Shown in pieces: positions 1 to 6,978 of a stretch of 64,000 nt of DNA. The translations under genes were made by a program, and so were the position numbers. The DNA is from Nitrospirota bacterium (lineage in GTDB: Bacteria > Nitrospirota > Thermodesulfovibrionia > UBA6902): the NCBI GenBank assembly GCA_016234115.1, contig JACRHD010000012.1:62001-126000 (forward strand). The letters run 5' to 3'. Each line of letters begins with the position of its first letter. The stretch's first letter is position 1. The notes beneath the pieces are model-generated. The model had not been told where the DNA came from and searched no databases. It saw only the letters and a program-made list of their open reading frames with translations.

Positions 1-1
1 T

Positions 2-517
2 TATGCTCAGACCCAGGGGCTGCGCTGCTATTATCAGCGAGGTAATTTAAGAAGCCTTATCATCCTGAACCATCCCGCGGTATTGAGATTGATCGACGGT
101 AAGGGACTGGAATTTTATGTTACATTGACGGACATCAAAGGCGACAATGCCGGGGTCGTTATAGGAGACACTTCCGCATCAGTCCCGCTGAAAGATATAG
201 AGGCGCTCTGGTTAGGCGATTACATCCTTGTCTGGCGTTCTCCCAGCGAGTATCAGGGTGAGATCAAGCCGGGCGCGAAAAGCGCGCTTGCGCCGTGGCT
301 TGACAGGCAATTGTCCCTTATTCAAAACGTTCCTTACCGGGGCGGCGACAATATGTCGTATGATGAGGAGCTCGCCGAAAGGGTGAGGGAATTTCAGGCG
401 TCATCGGGTTTTATACCGGACGGCATAGTAGGGCCTCAAACAATAATACGCCTTAACGCTTCGGACGGCAGTAATGCTCCGCGGCTTGCAAAAGAAGAGA
501 CGAAGAGGAAAGAATAG
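2..517 (+). CDS. gspA: General secretion pathway protein A / ExeA, C-terminal part (5' truncated by window edge)
   Basis: The reading frame is open from the first complete codon at position 2, so the start lies outside the window. About 171 residues remain. The first part matches the region of ExeA/GspA between the AAA+ ATPase and the C-terminus, with a Leu/Trp-rich stretch ending in ALWLGDYILVWRSP. The last 50 residues form a PG_binding_1 peptidoglycan-binding repeat containing VREFQASSGFIPDGIVGPQT. In characterised systems GspA is an inner-membrane ATPase that works with GspB to place the type II secretion secretin through the peptidoglycan. gspB starts 3 bases after the stop, so the two form one operon. 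The family call is firm; the ATPase half cannot be checked here. Confidence 0.85.
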   Translation, partial: YAQTQGLRCYYQRGNLRSLIILNHPAVLRLIDGKGLEFYVTLTDIKGDNAGVVIGDTSASVPLKDIEALWLGDYILVWRSPSEYQGEIKPGAKSALAPWLDRQLSLIQNVPYRGGDNMSYDEELAERVREFQASSGFIPDGIVGPQTIIRLNASDGSNAPRLAKEETKRKE

Positions 518-519
518 AT

Positions 520-1197
520 ATGTCATTCATACTTGATGCGCTAAAAAAACTGGAGCAGAAACGGCAGCGCGGCGCCGTGCCCGACCTGATGACGGTCCAT
601 ATGCCGGAATCTCAAAAGCCCCAAAAACGGCCGCTATGGCCTTACCTCGTTTTGGTAGCGCTGATACTGAATGCCGGGATATTAACGGCATGGCTCCGTC
701 CCTGGGGGACAGAGAAAAAAAATACACCCGTAGAATTTGTCGGCGAACAACGGACCGGGCAGGACACGAAATCCGGTGGACAAGCAGAAAAGACTTTCTC
801 CGACAACCATAAAGCAGCCGTAAAAGGACCTGTTTCAAAATCAAATTCCACTGAGAAAAACAGGGAGCCCCGGATTCAAAAGCCCGGGCGCTCAGATCCC
901 TTGCCATCCCCTGCCCCAGCGTCTGATCCCGGTCCTTCCGATACGGCAAAACCGGCGGCGCAGGAGGACATTCCGGAATTAAGTCAGTTGCCCCAGGCAG
1001 TTCAGGCCGAGGTATCTCCCTTGGCTGTTCTGGGACATATTTATTCCGACAGTTCCGTAACGCGAATGGTCAACATTAACGGCGACATCCTGCGGGAAGG
1101 CGACACTGCTTCCAAGAACATCAAGGTTGAAGAGATCACTGAAAACGGAGTAATTTTTAATTATAACGGACTTCTCTTCCGGGTAAGGGCGTTTTGA
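520..1197 (+). CDS. gspB: General secretion pathway protein B (GspB)
   Basis: This 225-residue protein starts with the N-terminal signature of GspB-type proteins (MSFILDALKKLEQKR). A single membrane helix follows at about residues 39-60, then a long Pro/Ser/Lys-rich linker. A conserved C-terminal T2SSB domain, from about residue 167 (LAVLGHIYSDSSVTRMVNIN), resembles the PilP/GspC fold. The known partner GspA is directly upstream. The pair acts at the inner membrane and periplasm in assembly of a secretin, either type II secretion or type IV pili. No other secretion genes are in the window, but a type IV pilus minor-pilin operon lies 13 kb away. Confidence 0.85.
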   Translation: MSFILDALKKLEQKRQRGAVPDLMTVHMPESQKPQKRPLWPYLVLVALILNAGILTAWLRPWGTEKKNTPVEFVGEQRTGQDTKSGGQAEKTFSDNHKAAVKGPVSKSNSTEKNREPRIQKPGRSDPLPSPAPASDPGPSDTAKPAAQEDIPELSQLPQAVQAEVSPLAVLGHIYSDSSVTRMVNINGDILREGDTASKNIKVEEITENGVIFNYNGLLFRVRAF

Positions 1198-1228
1198 CCC
1201 GGCCCGACCCCTGTATCGTCTGCATCGC

Positions 1229-1264
1229 AAAAAAAACGGGAAGGCAGTTCCTGACCGCCTTCCC
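1229..1264 (-). terminator. Intrinsic terminator of the c7 cytochrome gene
   Basis: A perfect 8-bp stem (1238-1245 with 1257-1264, GGGAAGGC/GCCTTCCC) is followed on the minus strand by an eight-T run (A run at 1229-1236). It lies between the convergent gspB and cytochrome genes and best serves the cytochrome. Confidence 0.75.
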
Positions 1265-1285
1265 TCTTCACTACTTATTCCCAGA

Positions 1286-1603
1286 TTATTTCTTGTGACA
1301 CTTTCCGCAATTTGCTTCGTCGCTCGTCTTGAACGCCTTTGTGCCGTCATGACATGCGCCGCAGTTCTTGCCTGTGTTCATATCGGCCATTGTCATCTTG
1401 GTCGTTCCTTTTTTCATCTGGAACAGTTTCGGATGGCAATCGTTGCATTTATTCCCTTTGTCCGCATGGGCCTTGCCGTCGAATACGACCTTTCCATGAC
1501 CTCCTCCTTCAAATTCAACTGTCTTCCCGGAGGGAACAGCCATAGCGCCGCCGACAAAGGCAACTGCTACGAGCATTGCTAACACTATTGTAAATATCTT
1601 CAT
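1286..1603 (-). CDS. Periplasmic triheme c7-type cytochrome
   Basis: The protein has about 105 residues, with an N-terminal signal peptide (MKIFTIVLAMLVAVAFVGG, cleavage near AMA). Three CxxCH haem-binding motifs follow (CNDCH, CGACH, CGKCH), plus extra His residues that could be axial ligands. Spacing and the MTMADMNTGKNCGACH segment match the c(7)-type triheme domain found in multihaem electron-transfer proteins of metal reducers. The likely role is electron shuttling in the periplasm. The ATG at 1603 is chosen over an in-frame ATG 18 bases upstream because AGGAGG lies 7 bases before it and the signal peptide starts there. It has its own promoter and terminator and looks monocistronic. Confidence 0.9.
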   Translation of the reverse strand: MKIFTIVLAMLVAVAFVGGAMAVPSGKTVEFEGGGHGKVVFDGKAHADKGNKCNDCHPKLFQMKKGTTKMTMADMNTGKNCGACHDGTKAFKTSDEANCGKCHKK

Positions 1604-1683
1604 TAATTCACCTCCTTTCATATTTAAGATTGAAACAATTAAAGAGGATTCTTACTGTCCCTCTTTATTGGTATGAGAATAAC

Positions 1684-1712
1684 TATATAACAACGATACC
1701 ATATTGTGTCAA
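1684..1712 (-). promoter_or_regulatory. Sigma70-type promoter of the c7 cytochrome
   Basis: On the minus strand a perfect TTGACA (-35, 1712-1707) is followed by a TATATA/TTATAT -10 at 1689-1684, spacing 16-17. The roughly 75-base leader contains a 7-bp hairpin (AAAGAGG/CCTCTTT, about 1641-1666). Confidence 0.6.
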
Positions 1713-1847
1713 TAGCTTATGAATTTTTTATGAATTTATTAATGAAGAAGAGGCGGCGGCCCTGGCGGTCAGGTTAATGGTTCCCGTCATCAGGGACCAT
1801 AGAGGACTTCCACATCCAAGCATGTGCGCCCTGACGGGCGCACCAAA

Positions 1848-1884
1848 AAAAGTCTCCCCGGCCCATAAAGCCGGGGAGACTTTT
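1848..1884 (-). terminator. Strong intrinsic terminator downstream of the 104-residue unknown gene
   Basis: A perfect 15-bp stem (1848-1862 with 1870-1884) has a 7-base loop and an A/T-rich flank. On the minus strand it ends in a T run and lies 13 bases past the stop codon at 1898. Confidence 0.85.
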
Positions 1885-1897
1885 CCGTCGTACTCCC

Positions 1898-2212
1898 TTA
1901 TCCACCGACAAATCCACCTGCAGGCTGTTCACTCTCTTTCAACGTTTCCGTTGAAACAGACACTCTGGTCTCGAAATCCTTCACATATCTGCCCCAGTCG
2001 ACCGGGCAAACCTTTGTGAATATCTCGAGCTTCCAGTCGATGGAGCCGATTAATTCATTCAGGTGTCTGACAAAGGGGTTCAGCATGGACTTTTCCTTTC
2101 CTTCCATGTGCTCAATCTGGGTCACATATTCAACAAGTCTGGTCTTCATGTTGAAGAGCTCGCTGTAGAGGGAGTCACAGTAGTTGTTTATATTGATTTT
2201 TCTGGTGGCCAT
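1898..2212 (-). CDS. Conserved-looking hypothetical protein, 104 residues
   Basis: I do not recognise a family. The protein is soluble, with no signal peptide or membrane segment. It is rich in helix-forming residues (MATRKININNYCDSLYSEL, then EKSMLNPFVRHLNELIGSIDWKLEI) and has a Gly-rich tail. Two cysteines are far apart and make no obvious metal site. A good ribosome site (AAGGAGGTCACTATA then ATG), a strong terminator immediately after the stop and a structured leader all say it is a real, independently transcribed gene. Confidence 0.6.
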   Translation of the reverse strand: MATRKININNYCDSLYSELFNMKTRLVEYVTQIEHMEGKEKSMLNPFVRHLNELIGSIDWKLEIFTKVCPVDWGRYVKDFETRVSVSTETLKESEQPAGGFVGG

Positions 2213-2225
2213 TATAGTGACCTCC

Positions 2226-2279
2226 TTTCCCAGGCCTCAGGACCTGTCTATAAGCCGGTCTCACGTTCTCTCCGGCTTA
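2226..2279 (-). promoter_or_regulatory. Two tandem hairpins in the leader of the 104-residue gene
   Basis: Between the ribosome site and the upstream region lie a perfect 8-bp stem (2251-2258 with 2272-2279, TAAGCCGG/CCGGCTTA, 13-base loop) and a smaller CAGG/CCTG hairpin nearer the gene. I do not recognise a known riboswitch. It could be an RNA thermometer, a protein-binding leader or an unrelated repeat. Confidence 0.35.
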
Positions 2280-2430
2280 GAACCTCTCTCAACTAATATT
2301 TACTACTATTTCGATCAAATGTCAACACCCCGTGAAACGCCCCCCGAAACTCCGGACGCCGGACCGCTCCATGCCCTTACTCCTCTCAATTCCCATATTC
2401 TTTGTTAATAATTCTGTTAATTTTTTTTGT

Positions 2431-2459
2431 TTGACAATAAAGAACATTTATGCTATAAA
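2431..2459 (+). promoter_or_regulatory. Near-consensus promoter of the PilZ fusion gene (short leader)
   Basis: A perfect TTGACA at 2431-2436, exactly 17 bases of spacer and TATAAA at 2454-2459 preceded by TGC (extended -10). The expected transcription start is about 2466, only some 7 bases before the ATG at 2473. No Shine-Dalgarno sequence fits in between. Confidence 0.75.
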
Positions 2460-2472
2460 TTCCATAACTTTT

Positions 2473-3258
2473 ATGGAAAAAAGATCTTACGACAGAATCC
2501 CTGCCAGCCTTAAGATCAAGTTATGCCTCGATAATGATATCAACACCGGCACGCTTGTCAACCTGTCCAGAAGCGGCATGCTCATCAATACAAAGGTGTG
2601 TTTTCCGCTGAAGTCGCAATTTGATATCCTGTTGCCGTCAGGCGACGACATTTTGAAGATACCCGTAAAGGTGAGCAGGCTCCTGAAAAAAGGCAACGCC
2701 TACGACGGCATAGGCGTTGAGCTCCTTGATCCCTCGTCGCGATATTTCGAATTCCTTGCTTCCCAATCGAAGAATTCGACGATCAACGACAGGAAAATAA
2801 AGACATATGTATGTACCGTCTGCAACCATATTGCCTTCGGACAGGTCCCTATAGTCTGCCCCTTCTGCAATGGTTCGATCGATAATTTCTACGATAATAC
2901 CGGCGAAGTAAATACACTATCGGACTTTAAATCCCTCGCGGATTTCGAGAAGAAACATTTTCCTGTTATCAATGTTGCAAGGGGGGGCGGGCCGGAGCAG
3001 GCCGAAGCGCCGATAGATGTCCACGTTACGGTCGGCGAAATACAGCATAAAATGGATATCGACGACCGTATCACTTTCATAGATTTCTATTTCAACGATC
3101 TTCGTCTCAACAAGAAATGCCTGGCAAGGGTCAACCTGAACTGTCATATCGTCAATCCTGACGCGACGATCCGCTTTCATGAAACGGCTTCCGGCACCCT
3201 CACCGTAGTAAGCAATTGCAACGCCCACGGAAGCTGGATGGCGGAGACCAATATCTGA
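2473..3258 (+). CDS. PilZ domain - zinc ribbon - superoxide reductase-like fusion
   Basis: A 261-residue protein with three parts. Residues 1-95 are a PilZ domain with the c-di-GMP signature RSYDR (R4..R8) and NLSRSG (N30, S32, G35). Residues 112-134 are a rubredoxin-like zinc ribbon (CTVC at 114-117, CPFC at 129-132). Residues 155-261 align by eye with the iron domain of superoxide reductase/desulfoferrodoxin: KKHFPVI (H162), VGEIQHKM (H192) and CNAHG (C249, H252). The fourth equatorial His, six residues after H192, is Asp198, so the iron site may be altered. The ATG at 2473 is preferred to an upstream in-frame start at 2332 because the promoter lies at 2431-2459 and PilZ begins at once. The function is inferred: possibly redox or oxygen sensing coupled to c-di-GMP binding. 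The domain calls are by motif. Confidence 0.75.
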   Translation: MEKRSYDRIPASLKIKLCLDNDINTGTLVNLSRSGMLINTKVCFPLKSQFDILLPSGDDILKIPVKVSRLLKKGNAYDGIGVELLDPSSRYFEFLASQSKNSTINDRKIKTYVCTVCNHIAFGQVPIVCPFCNGSIDNFYDNTGEVNTLSDFKSLADFEKKHFPVINVARGGGPEQAEAPIDVHVTVGEIQHKMDIDDRITFIDFYFNDLRLNKKCLARVNLNCHIVNPDATIRFHETASGTLTVVSNCNAHGSWMAETNI

Positions 3259-3271
3259 CCTCTGTTCCCCT

Positions 3272-4015
3272 TTAAACAGAAAACCCTGATATCATCCTTT
3301 CAGCGACTTGCCGGAACACATTCAACTGAAGAGTTTTCATGTTGGGAATGAAGCCGAGGACCGGTATGCCGGTCAGCTCTTCAAGCACGCCGGGGTTCGT
3401 CCTGACCGAAACGTCTCTCTTCAGTTTTTCAGCGCAATTTATTATTACACCGATCACATCTATTCCCCTGTTTCGGGCGGCCTCAATGGAAAGCAGCGTA
3501 TGATTGATGGTCCCGAGTCCCGGCCTCGATACGATTATAACCGGCAGGGACAGGTCTCTTATAAGATCAAGGCACAGATATTTTTTGCATATGGGGACCA
3601 TTATCCCCCCCGCCCCTTCGACAATAGTGATATCATACTTGCCCGACAATTTGTCGTACGCAGAAATTATTTTTTCTTTTCTGATTTCGACCCCTTCCAA
3701 CCCGGCAGCGACTGAAGGCGCAAGGGGGTTCCTGAACCTGTAGGGATTGACGGAACCAATGGGTTCATTTACTTCAGCGGCCCTGAGAAGCTTCAAGGCG
3801 TCTTCAGGAACAAGCCCGCCTTTCAGCATTTTACAACCCGTCTCCACCGGCTTCATGGGGCAGACCCTGAAGCCCTTTTCTTTAAGTGCCCTGATTAACC
3901 CGACTCCGATAAAGGTCTTCCCGACTCCCGTGTCGGTGCCTGTTATAAAGATACCTCTATTCGTGACGTCCCTGACCCCTGACCCCTGACCCTTGACCCT
4001 TGACCCTTTAGTCAT
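3272..4015 (-). CDS. bioD: Dethiobiotin synthetase
   Basis: ATP-dependent carboxylase that closes the ureido ring of dethiobiotin, the step before biotin synthase. The P-loop GTDTGVGKT is at residues 26-34, the substrate Lys in MKPVETG (K55), and the conserved EGAGG motif lies mid-protein. The ATG at 4015 overlaps the fabG stop by 4 bases (ATGA), so translation is probably coupled. The first 20 residues are unusual: the family normally starts right at the GIFITGTDTG strand, but here about 16 residues are encoded by an array of five heptanucleotide repeats (3971-4005) inserted after the start codon. The enzyme core looks intact. Confidence 0.9.
   Translation of the reverse strand: MTKGSRVKGQGSGVRDVTNRGIFITGTDTGVGKTFIGVGLIRALKEKGFRVCPMKPVETGCKMLKGGLVPEDALKLLRAAEVNEPIGSVNPYRFRNPLAPSVAAGLEGVEIRKEKIISAYDKLSGKYDITIVEGAGGIMVPICKKYLCLDLIRDLSLPVIIVSRPGLGTINHTLLSIEAARNRGIDVIGVIINCAEKLKRDVSVRTNPGVLEELTGIPVLGFIPNMKTLQLNVFRQVAERMISGFSV
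3971..4008. repeat. Heptanucleotide array inside the 5' end of bioD
   Basis: Five consecutive 7-base units, CCTGACC three times then CTTGACC twice. It is translated in frame as a Gly/Ser/Arg/Val stretch at residues 4-15 of BioD. Only one arm is seen. Confidence 0.85.
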
Positions 4016-4719
4016 ATGAGCCTTGAATCCAGATTAAACACCTGACCGGATATCCCCCTGGTCCCGGAAAGACGGCATATGAATTCCGCGACGTCCCGCG
4101 GGTCGGAAAAATCCTTCATAAGGCTGTCCGCGAGCGCGGCCCCTTTTGCCCTATCGTTTGACCTTGCCCCCATATCGGTAAGCATAAAGCCGGGAAGCAC
4201 GGCATTGACCATTACATTATGTTCGCCTAATTCCCTTGCCGCGCTCTTGGTCAAACCGATCAGCCCCGCTTTTGACGCCGAGTAGGCCGACAGCCCCGCC
4301 TTCCCGCTGACGCCCGCAATGGAAGAAATGTTAATGATATGTCCTCTGTTCTGTTTAATCATGTACGGCGATGCAGCGCGCATAAAATTAACAGGGCCCT
4401 TCAGGTTCGTGTCAACCACCTCATCGAACTCTTCTTCGGATGTTTTAAGCAGCAGGGCTTCTCTCGTAACGCCTGCATTATTTACAAGGATATCAATCCC
4501 TCCCCATTGCTCCGTAACTGTATCGACAAGCGACCTGACCTGGTTGTAATCCCTCACATCGGCACTCAGAACAATTGATTCCTTTATCTGTGCTGCGACT
4601 ATCGACGCCTCTTCTTTTCTTTCGTTATAGTGAATGACGACCCGGCGCCCTCTCCTGCCGAACGCAAGAGCTATCGCTTTTCCAAGCCCTCTCGATGAAC
4701 CTGTGACTAAACATACCAT
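4012..4719 (-). CDS. fabG: 3-oxoacyl-ACP reductase-like short-chain dehydrogenase
   Basis: A 235-residue classical SDR. It has the NADP(H) site TGSSRGLG (6-13), NNAG (80-83), N105 and the catalytic Ser133-Tyr146-xxx-Lys150. It most resembles FabG, which reduces 3-oxoacyl-ACP. Lying between the BioF/lipoprotein genes and bioD on the same strand, with a 4-base overlap into bioD, it may reduce intermediates of pimeloyl-ACP synthesis, but that is inferred only from position. It could equally be a general SDR. Confidence 0.75.
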   Translation of the reverse strand: MVCLVTGSSRGLGKAIALAFGRRGRRVVIHYNERKEEASIVAAQIKESIVLSADVRDYNQVRSLVDTVTEQWGGIDILVNNAGVTREALLLKTSEEEFDEVVDTNLKGPVNFMRAASPYMIKQNRGHIINISSIAGVSGKAGLSAYSASKAGLIGLTKSAARELGEHNVMVNAVLPGFMLTDMGARSNDRAKGAALADSLMKDFSDPRDVAEFICRLSGTRGISGQVFNLDSRLI

Positions 4720-4729
4720 GGTCCCGGAC

Positions 4730-4960
4730 TTACTTCTGTTCGCTCCTTTTTAATTCCCTGAGTCTCTCTTTTGCCTTGTCCGCAAATTCGCTCCCGGGAT
4801 ATTTTGTCACTATCTCTTCATATAACTGTATTGCATGCTCTCTGTTATTTTGCAGTTCTTCAAATTTCGCGGTCTCAAATAACTCGGGGGCCTTGTTCCC
4901 CGAACAACCCGATAAGGCGATAAGCCCGATTATCATAATAGCCGATACTAATCTTTTCAT
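4730..4960 (-). CDS. Small TPR/BamD-like lipoprotein
   Basis: A 76-residue protein with a lipoprotein signal (MKRLVSAIMIIGLIALSGC, lipobox LSGC), then one TPR-type helical hairpin (FEELQNNREHAIQLYEEIVTKYPGSEFADKAKERL) of the kind seen in BamD/YbgF tails. The ATG at 4960 is chosen over a longer frame because the lipoprotein signal starts there and GGGGAGGAA precedes it. It lies between bioF and fabG and is probably in the same operon. The specific role is unknown. Confidence 0.7.
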   Translation of the reverse strand: MKRLVSAIMIIGLIALSGCSGNKAPELFETAKFEELQNNREHAIQLYEEIVTKYPGSEFADKAKERLRELKRSEQK

Positions 4961-4974
4961 TCTTCCTCCCCGCT

Positions 4975-6150
4975 TTATTTCCTGATTTTTTTCAGTCCTT
5001 CCATCGCCTCCAGAAGCCGTTCGATGTCCTCTTTCGTATGCGCCGCCGTCAACGAAAACCTTATCCTGCACTTGCCTTCGGGCACAGTCGGGGGTCTTAT
5101 TGCCGGAGCGAATATCCCTTGTGTGAACAGACGCCTCCCTATTCGCAGAGCCCGCCCGCCGTCTCCCGCAAAGACGGGAATTATCTGGGTCCCGGAGTCA
5201 AGCGTGTCGTAACCGAGTCCGACAAGTCCTTCATGCAGGAGCCTCCTGTTTTTCCATAATTCCTTCCGTCGCAGGCCTGATTTAAAGTCAACCAGATCAA
5301 TCGCCTTTACAGACGCCTCCGCAACCGACGGAGGAAGAGAGGTTGAATACATAAAGCTCCTCGCCCTGCTTGTCAGCAGACTTGCCAGGTCCTTGCTCCC
5401 CGCCACAAAAGCGCCGAAACAGCCGAGCGCCTTGCTCAGAGTGCCCATCTGGATTACGCGGTCTGTTTTATTGATGTGGAAATGTTCAAGCCCCCCCCGG
5501 CCTGTCTCGCCGAGGACGCCTGTCCCGTGCGCGTCGTCAACCATCAATAACGAATCGTATTTTTCGCAGAGCAAAAGGATGTCCTTCAGCGGCGCAATGT
5601 CTCCGTCCATGCTGAAGACGGTATCGGTAATTATCAGCCGCCTCCTGATCTTCCCTTTTTTGAGACTCTTCTTTAAAAGCGTTTCGAGATGGTCCGTGTC
5701 TCTATGCCTGTATATTCCCGCCGTCGCCTTCGACAGCCTTATACCGTCGATAATACTCGCGTGGTTCAGTTCATCGCTGAATATGACGGAGTCGGCCCCC
5801 GCTATTACGGGAATGACGCCGGTATTCGCCGCATAGCCTGAATTGAATACGAGCGCGGTCTCGGTTTTTTTGAATTTTGCGACCCGCTCTTCAAGCCTCC
5901 TGTGCGAATCATATGTGCCGCTCAGGAGCCTCGATGCCCCGGAACCAAAGCCGGTTCTCTTCAGGGCGTTTGCGGCAGCCTTTACAATCATGGGATGGGC
6001 TGCTAAATCAAGATAGTCATTTGAGGAAAAATTAATGAAGCCCTTGCCGTTTATTAATACCTTTGAACGATGAGATGATTCGATGCAGGTGAGTTTTCTG
6101 AGGAGATGGTTATTCTGAAGCTCCTTAAGCTCATCCTTAAACCACTTCAC
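4975..6150 (-). CDS. bioF: 8-amino-7-oxononanoate synthase
   Basis: PLP enzyme condensing pimeloyl-ACP/CoA with alanine, the first committed step of biotin ring assembly. At 391 residues it has full family length. SNDYLDL is near residue 43, H130 in LNHASIIDG, D205/D206-A-H208 stacks and binds the cofactor, and MGTLSK ends in the PLP lysine K240. The only fitting start is GTG at 6150. It follows directly on a heptamer array, and the nearest ribosome-binding match is an AAGG just inside that repeat. Confidence 0.9.
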   Translation of the reverse strand: MKWFKDELKELQNNHLLRKLTCIESSHRSKVLINGKGFINFSSNDYLDLAAHPMIVKAAANALKRTGFGSGASRLLSGTYDSHRRLEERVAKFKKTETALVFNSGYAANTGVIPVIAGADSVIFSDELNHASIIDGIRLSKATAGIYRHRDTDHLETLLKKSLKKGKIRRRLIITDTVFSMDGDIAPLKDILLLCEKYDSLLMVDDAHGTGVLGETGRGGLEHFHINKTDRVIQMGTLSKALGCFGAFVAGSKDLASLLTSRARSFMYSTSLPPSVAEASVKAIDLVDFKSGLRRKELWKNRRLLHEGLVGLGYDTLDSGTQIIPVFAGDGGRALRIGRRLFTQGIFAPAIRPPTVPEGKCRIRFSLTAAHTKEDIERLLEAMEGLKKIRK

Positions 6151-6152
6151 TT

Positions 6153-6187
6153 TGACCTTAACTCTTGACTCTTAACTCTAAACTCAT
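6153..6187. repeat. Heptanucleotide array between queE and bioF
   Basis: Five 7-base units (TGACCTT, AACTCTT, GACTCTT, AACTCTA, AACTCAT) fill the whole gap and touch the queE stop. It supplies the sequence just upstream of the bioF GTG. Confidence 0.85.
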
Positions 6188-6834
6188 TAGTAGATCCCTT
6201 CACGTTCATCAGGCGCCCATATGTATTTGTGGACCTGCAACTGGACCCGTACGGGGAGATTATCGCGCAATACCCAGTGAACAAGCGCCTTCGGGGAGAG
6301 GACCCCGTAAGCCGGGGACATGAGGATGTTGTCGAATTTTGTCGTCAGCCCGTTGCTGCCGATTACATCCTTTGCCCATAAATAATCCGATTCATCCATC
6401 AGGACGAATTTGATCTGGTCCGTCTTCTTCAGGAAATCAAAATTCTTCGGTCTCATCCTTTCGCTCATCCCGCTCCCGGGGGTCTTGTAATCCATGATTA
6501 TATTGAGTCTCTTGTCGAGACACCCGATGCAGATAGAGCCGTTGGTCTCGATAAGGACATCATACCCCTTGTCCAGCAGTGCCTTTATCATCTGGGGCGT
6601 TTCTTCCTGCAAAAGGGGCTCTCCCCCGGTAAACTCGACGGTCCTTACGCCGTATTCTTCGATCTTTGCAATGATCTCGTCGTCAGGGATCTCCCTGCCG
6701 TCGTAATAAGCGTAATTGGTATCGCAGTAAGCGCATCTGAGATTGCAGCCGGCAAGTCTTACAAAAGTGCATGGGAGTCCCGCATATGTGGATTCGCCCT
6801 GGATGCTTTTGAATATCTCGTTGATCTTCAGCAT
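6187..6834 (-). CDS. queE: 7-carboxy-7-deazaguanine synthase (radical SAM)
   Basis: QueE converts 6-carboxytetrahydropterin to CDG in preQ0/queuosine synthesis. The 215-residue protein starts with the family signature FKSIQGEST. The [4Fe-4S] cysteines are C30, C34 and C37 (AGCNLRCAYCDT), followed by TGGEPLLQ. queD, the enzyme of the preceding step, lies at 12.6 kb on the other strand, so the pathway is present but dispersed. Confidence 0.9.
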   Translation of the reverse strand: MLKINEIFKSIQGESTYAGLPCTFVRLAGCNLRCAYCDTNYAYYDGREIPDDEIIAKIEEYGVRTVEFTGGEPLLQEETPQMIKALLDKGYDVLIETNGSICIGCLDKRLNIIMDYKTPGSGMSERMRPKNFDFLKKTDQIKFVLMDESDYLWAKDVIGSNGLTTKFDNILMSPAYGVLSPKALVHWVLRDNLPVRVQLQVHKYIWAPDEREGIY

Positions 6835-6840
6835 AAAATA

Positions 6841-6918
6841 GAGTTAAGAGTTATGAGTAAAGAGTTATGTTAATAATTTCAAGGAGCATGCATTTAACTC
6901 TTTACTCTTAACTCTTTG
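6841..6918. repeat. Inverted heptanucleotide arrays in the queE/nfeD divergent region
   Basis: The left arm (6841-6866) is AGAGTTA-type units and the right arm (about 6893-6918) their complement. Together they can form a long imperfect hairpin between the two divergent genes. Confidence 0.8.
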
Positions 6919-6938
6919 TTATCATACCACGACAAACA

Positions 6939-6970
6939 TTGACAATTGCAAGACTTTTGTGTGGTATAAT
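6939..6970 (+). promoter_or_regulatory. Extended -10 promoter of nfeD, giving a leaderless mRNA
   Basis: A perfect TATAAT at 6965-6970 preceded by TGG (extended -10). A TTGACA at 6939-6944 is 20 bases away, longer than ideal. The start would fall at about 6976-6978 and the ATG is at 6979, with no room for a ribosome site. Confidence 0.65.
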
Positions 6971-6978
6971 TTTCTCAA

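Noticed and set aside
527..949. Minus-strand open frame opposite gspB
   Set aside because: It is a shadow of the gspB coding sequence with no family features.
2332..2472. Longer N-terminus for the PilZ fusion starting at 2332
   Set aside because: The strong promoter lies at 2431-2459, inside this stretch, and the extra residues are hydrophobic junk without PilZ similarity.
3971..4008. Repeat arrays as a CRISPR locus
   Set aside because: Units are 7 bases with no spacers, and no cas genes are present.
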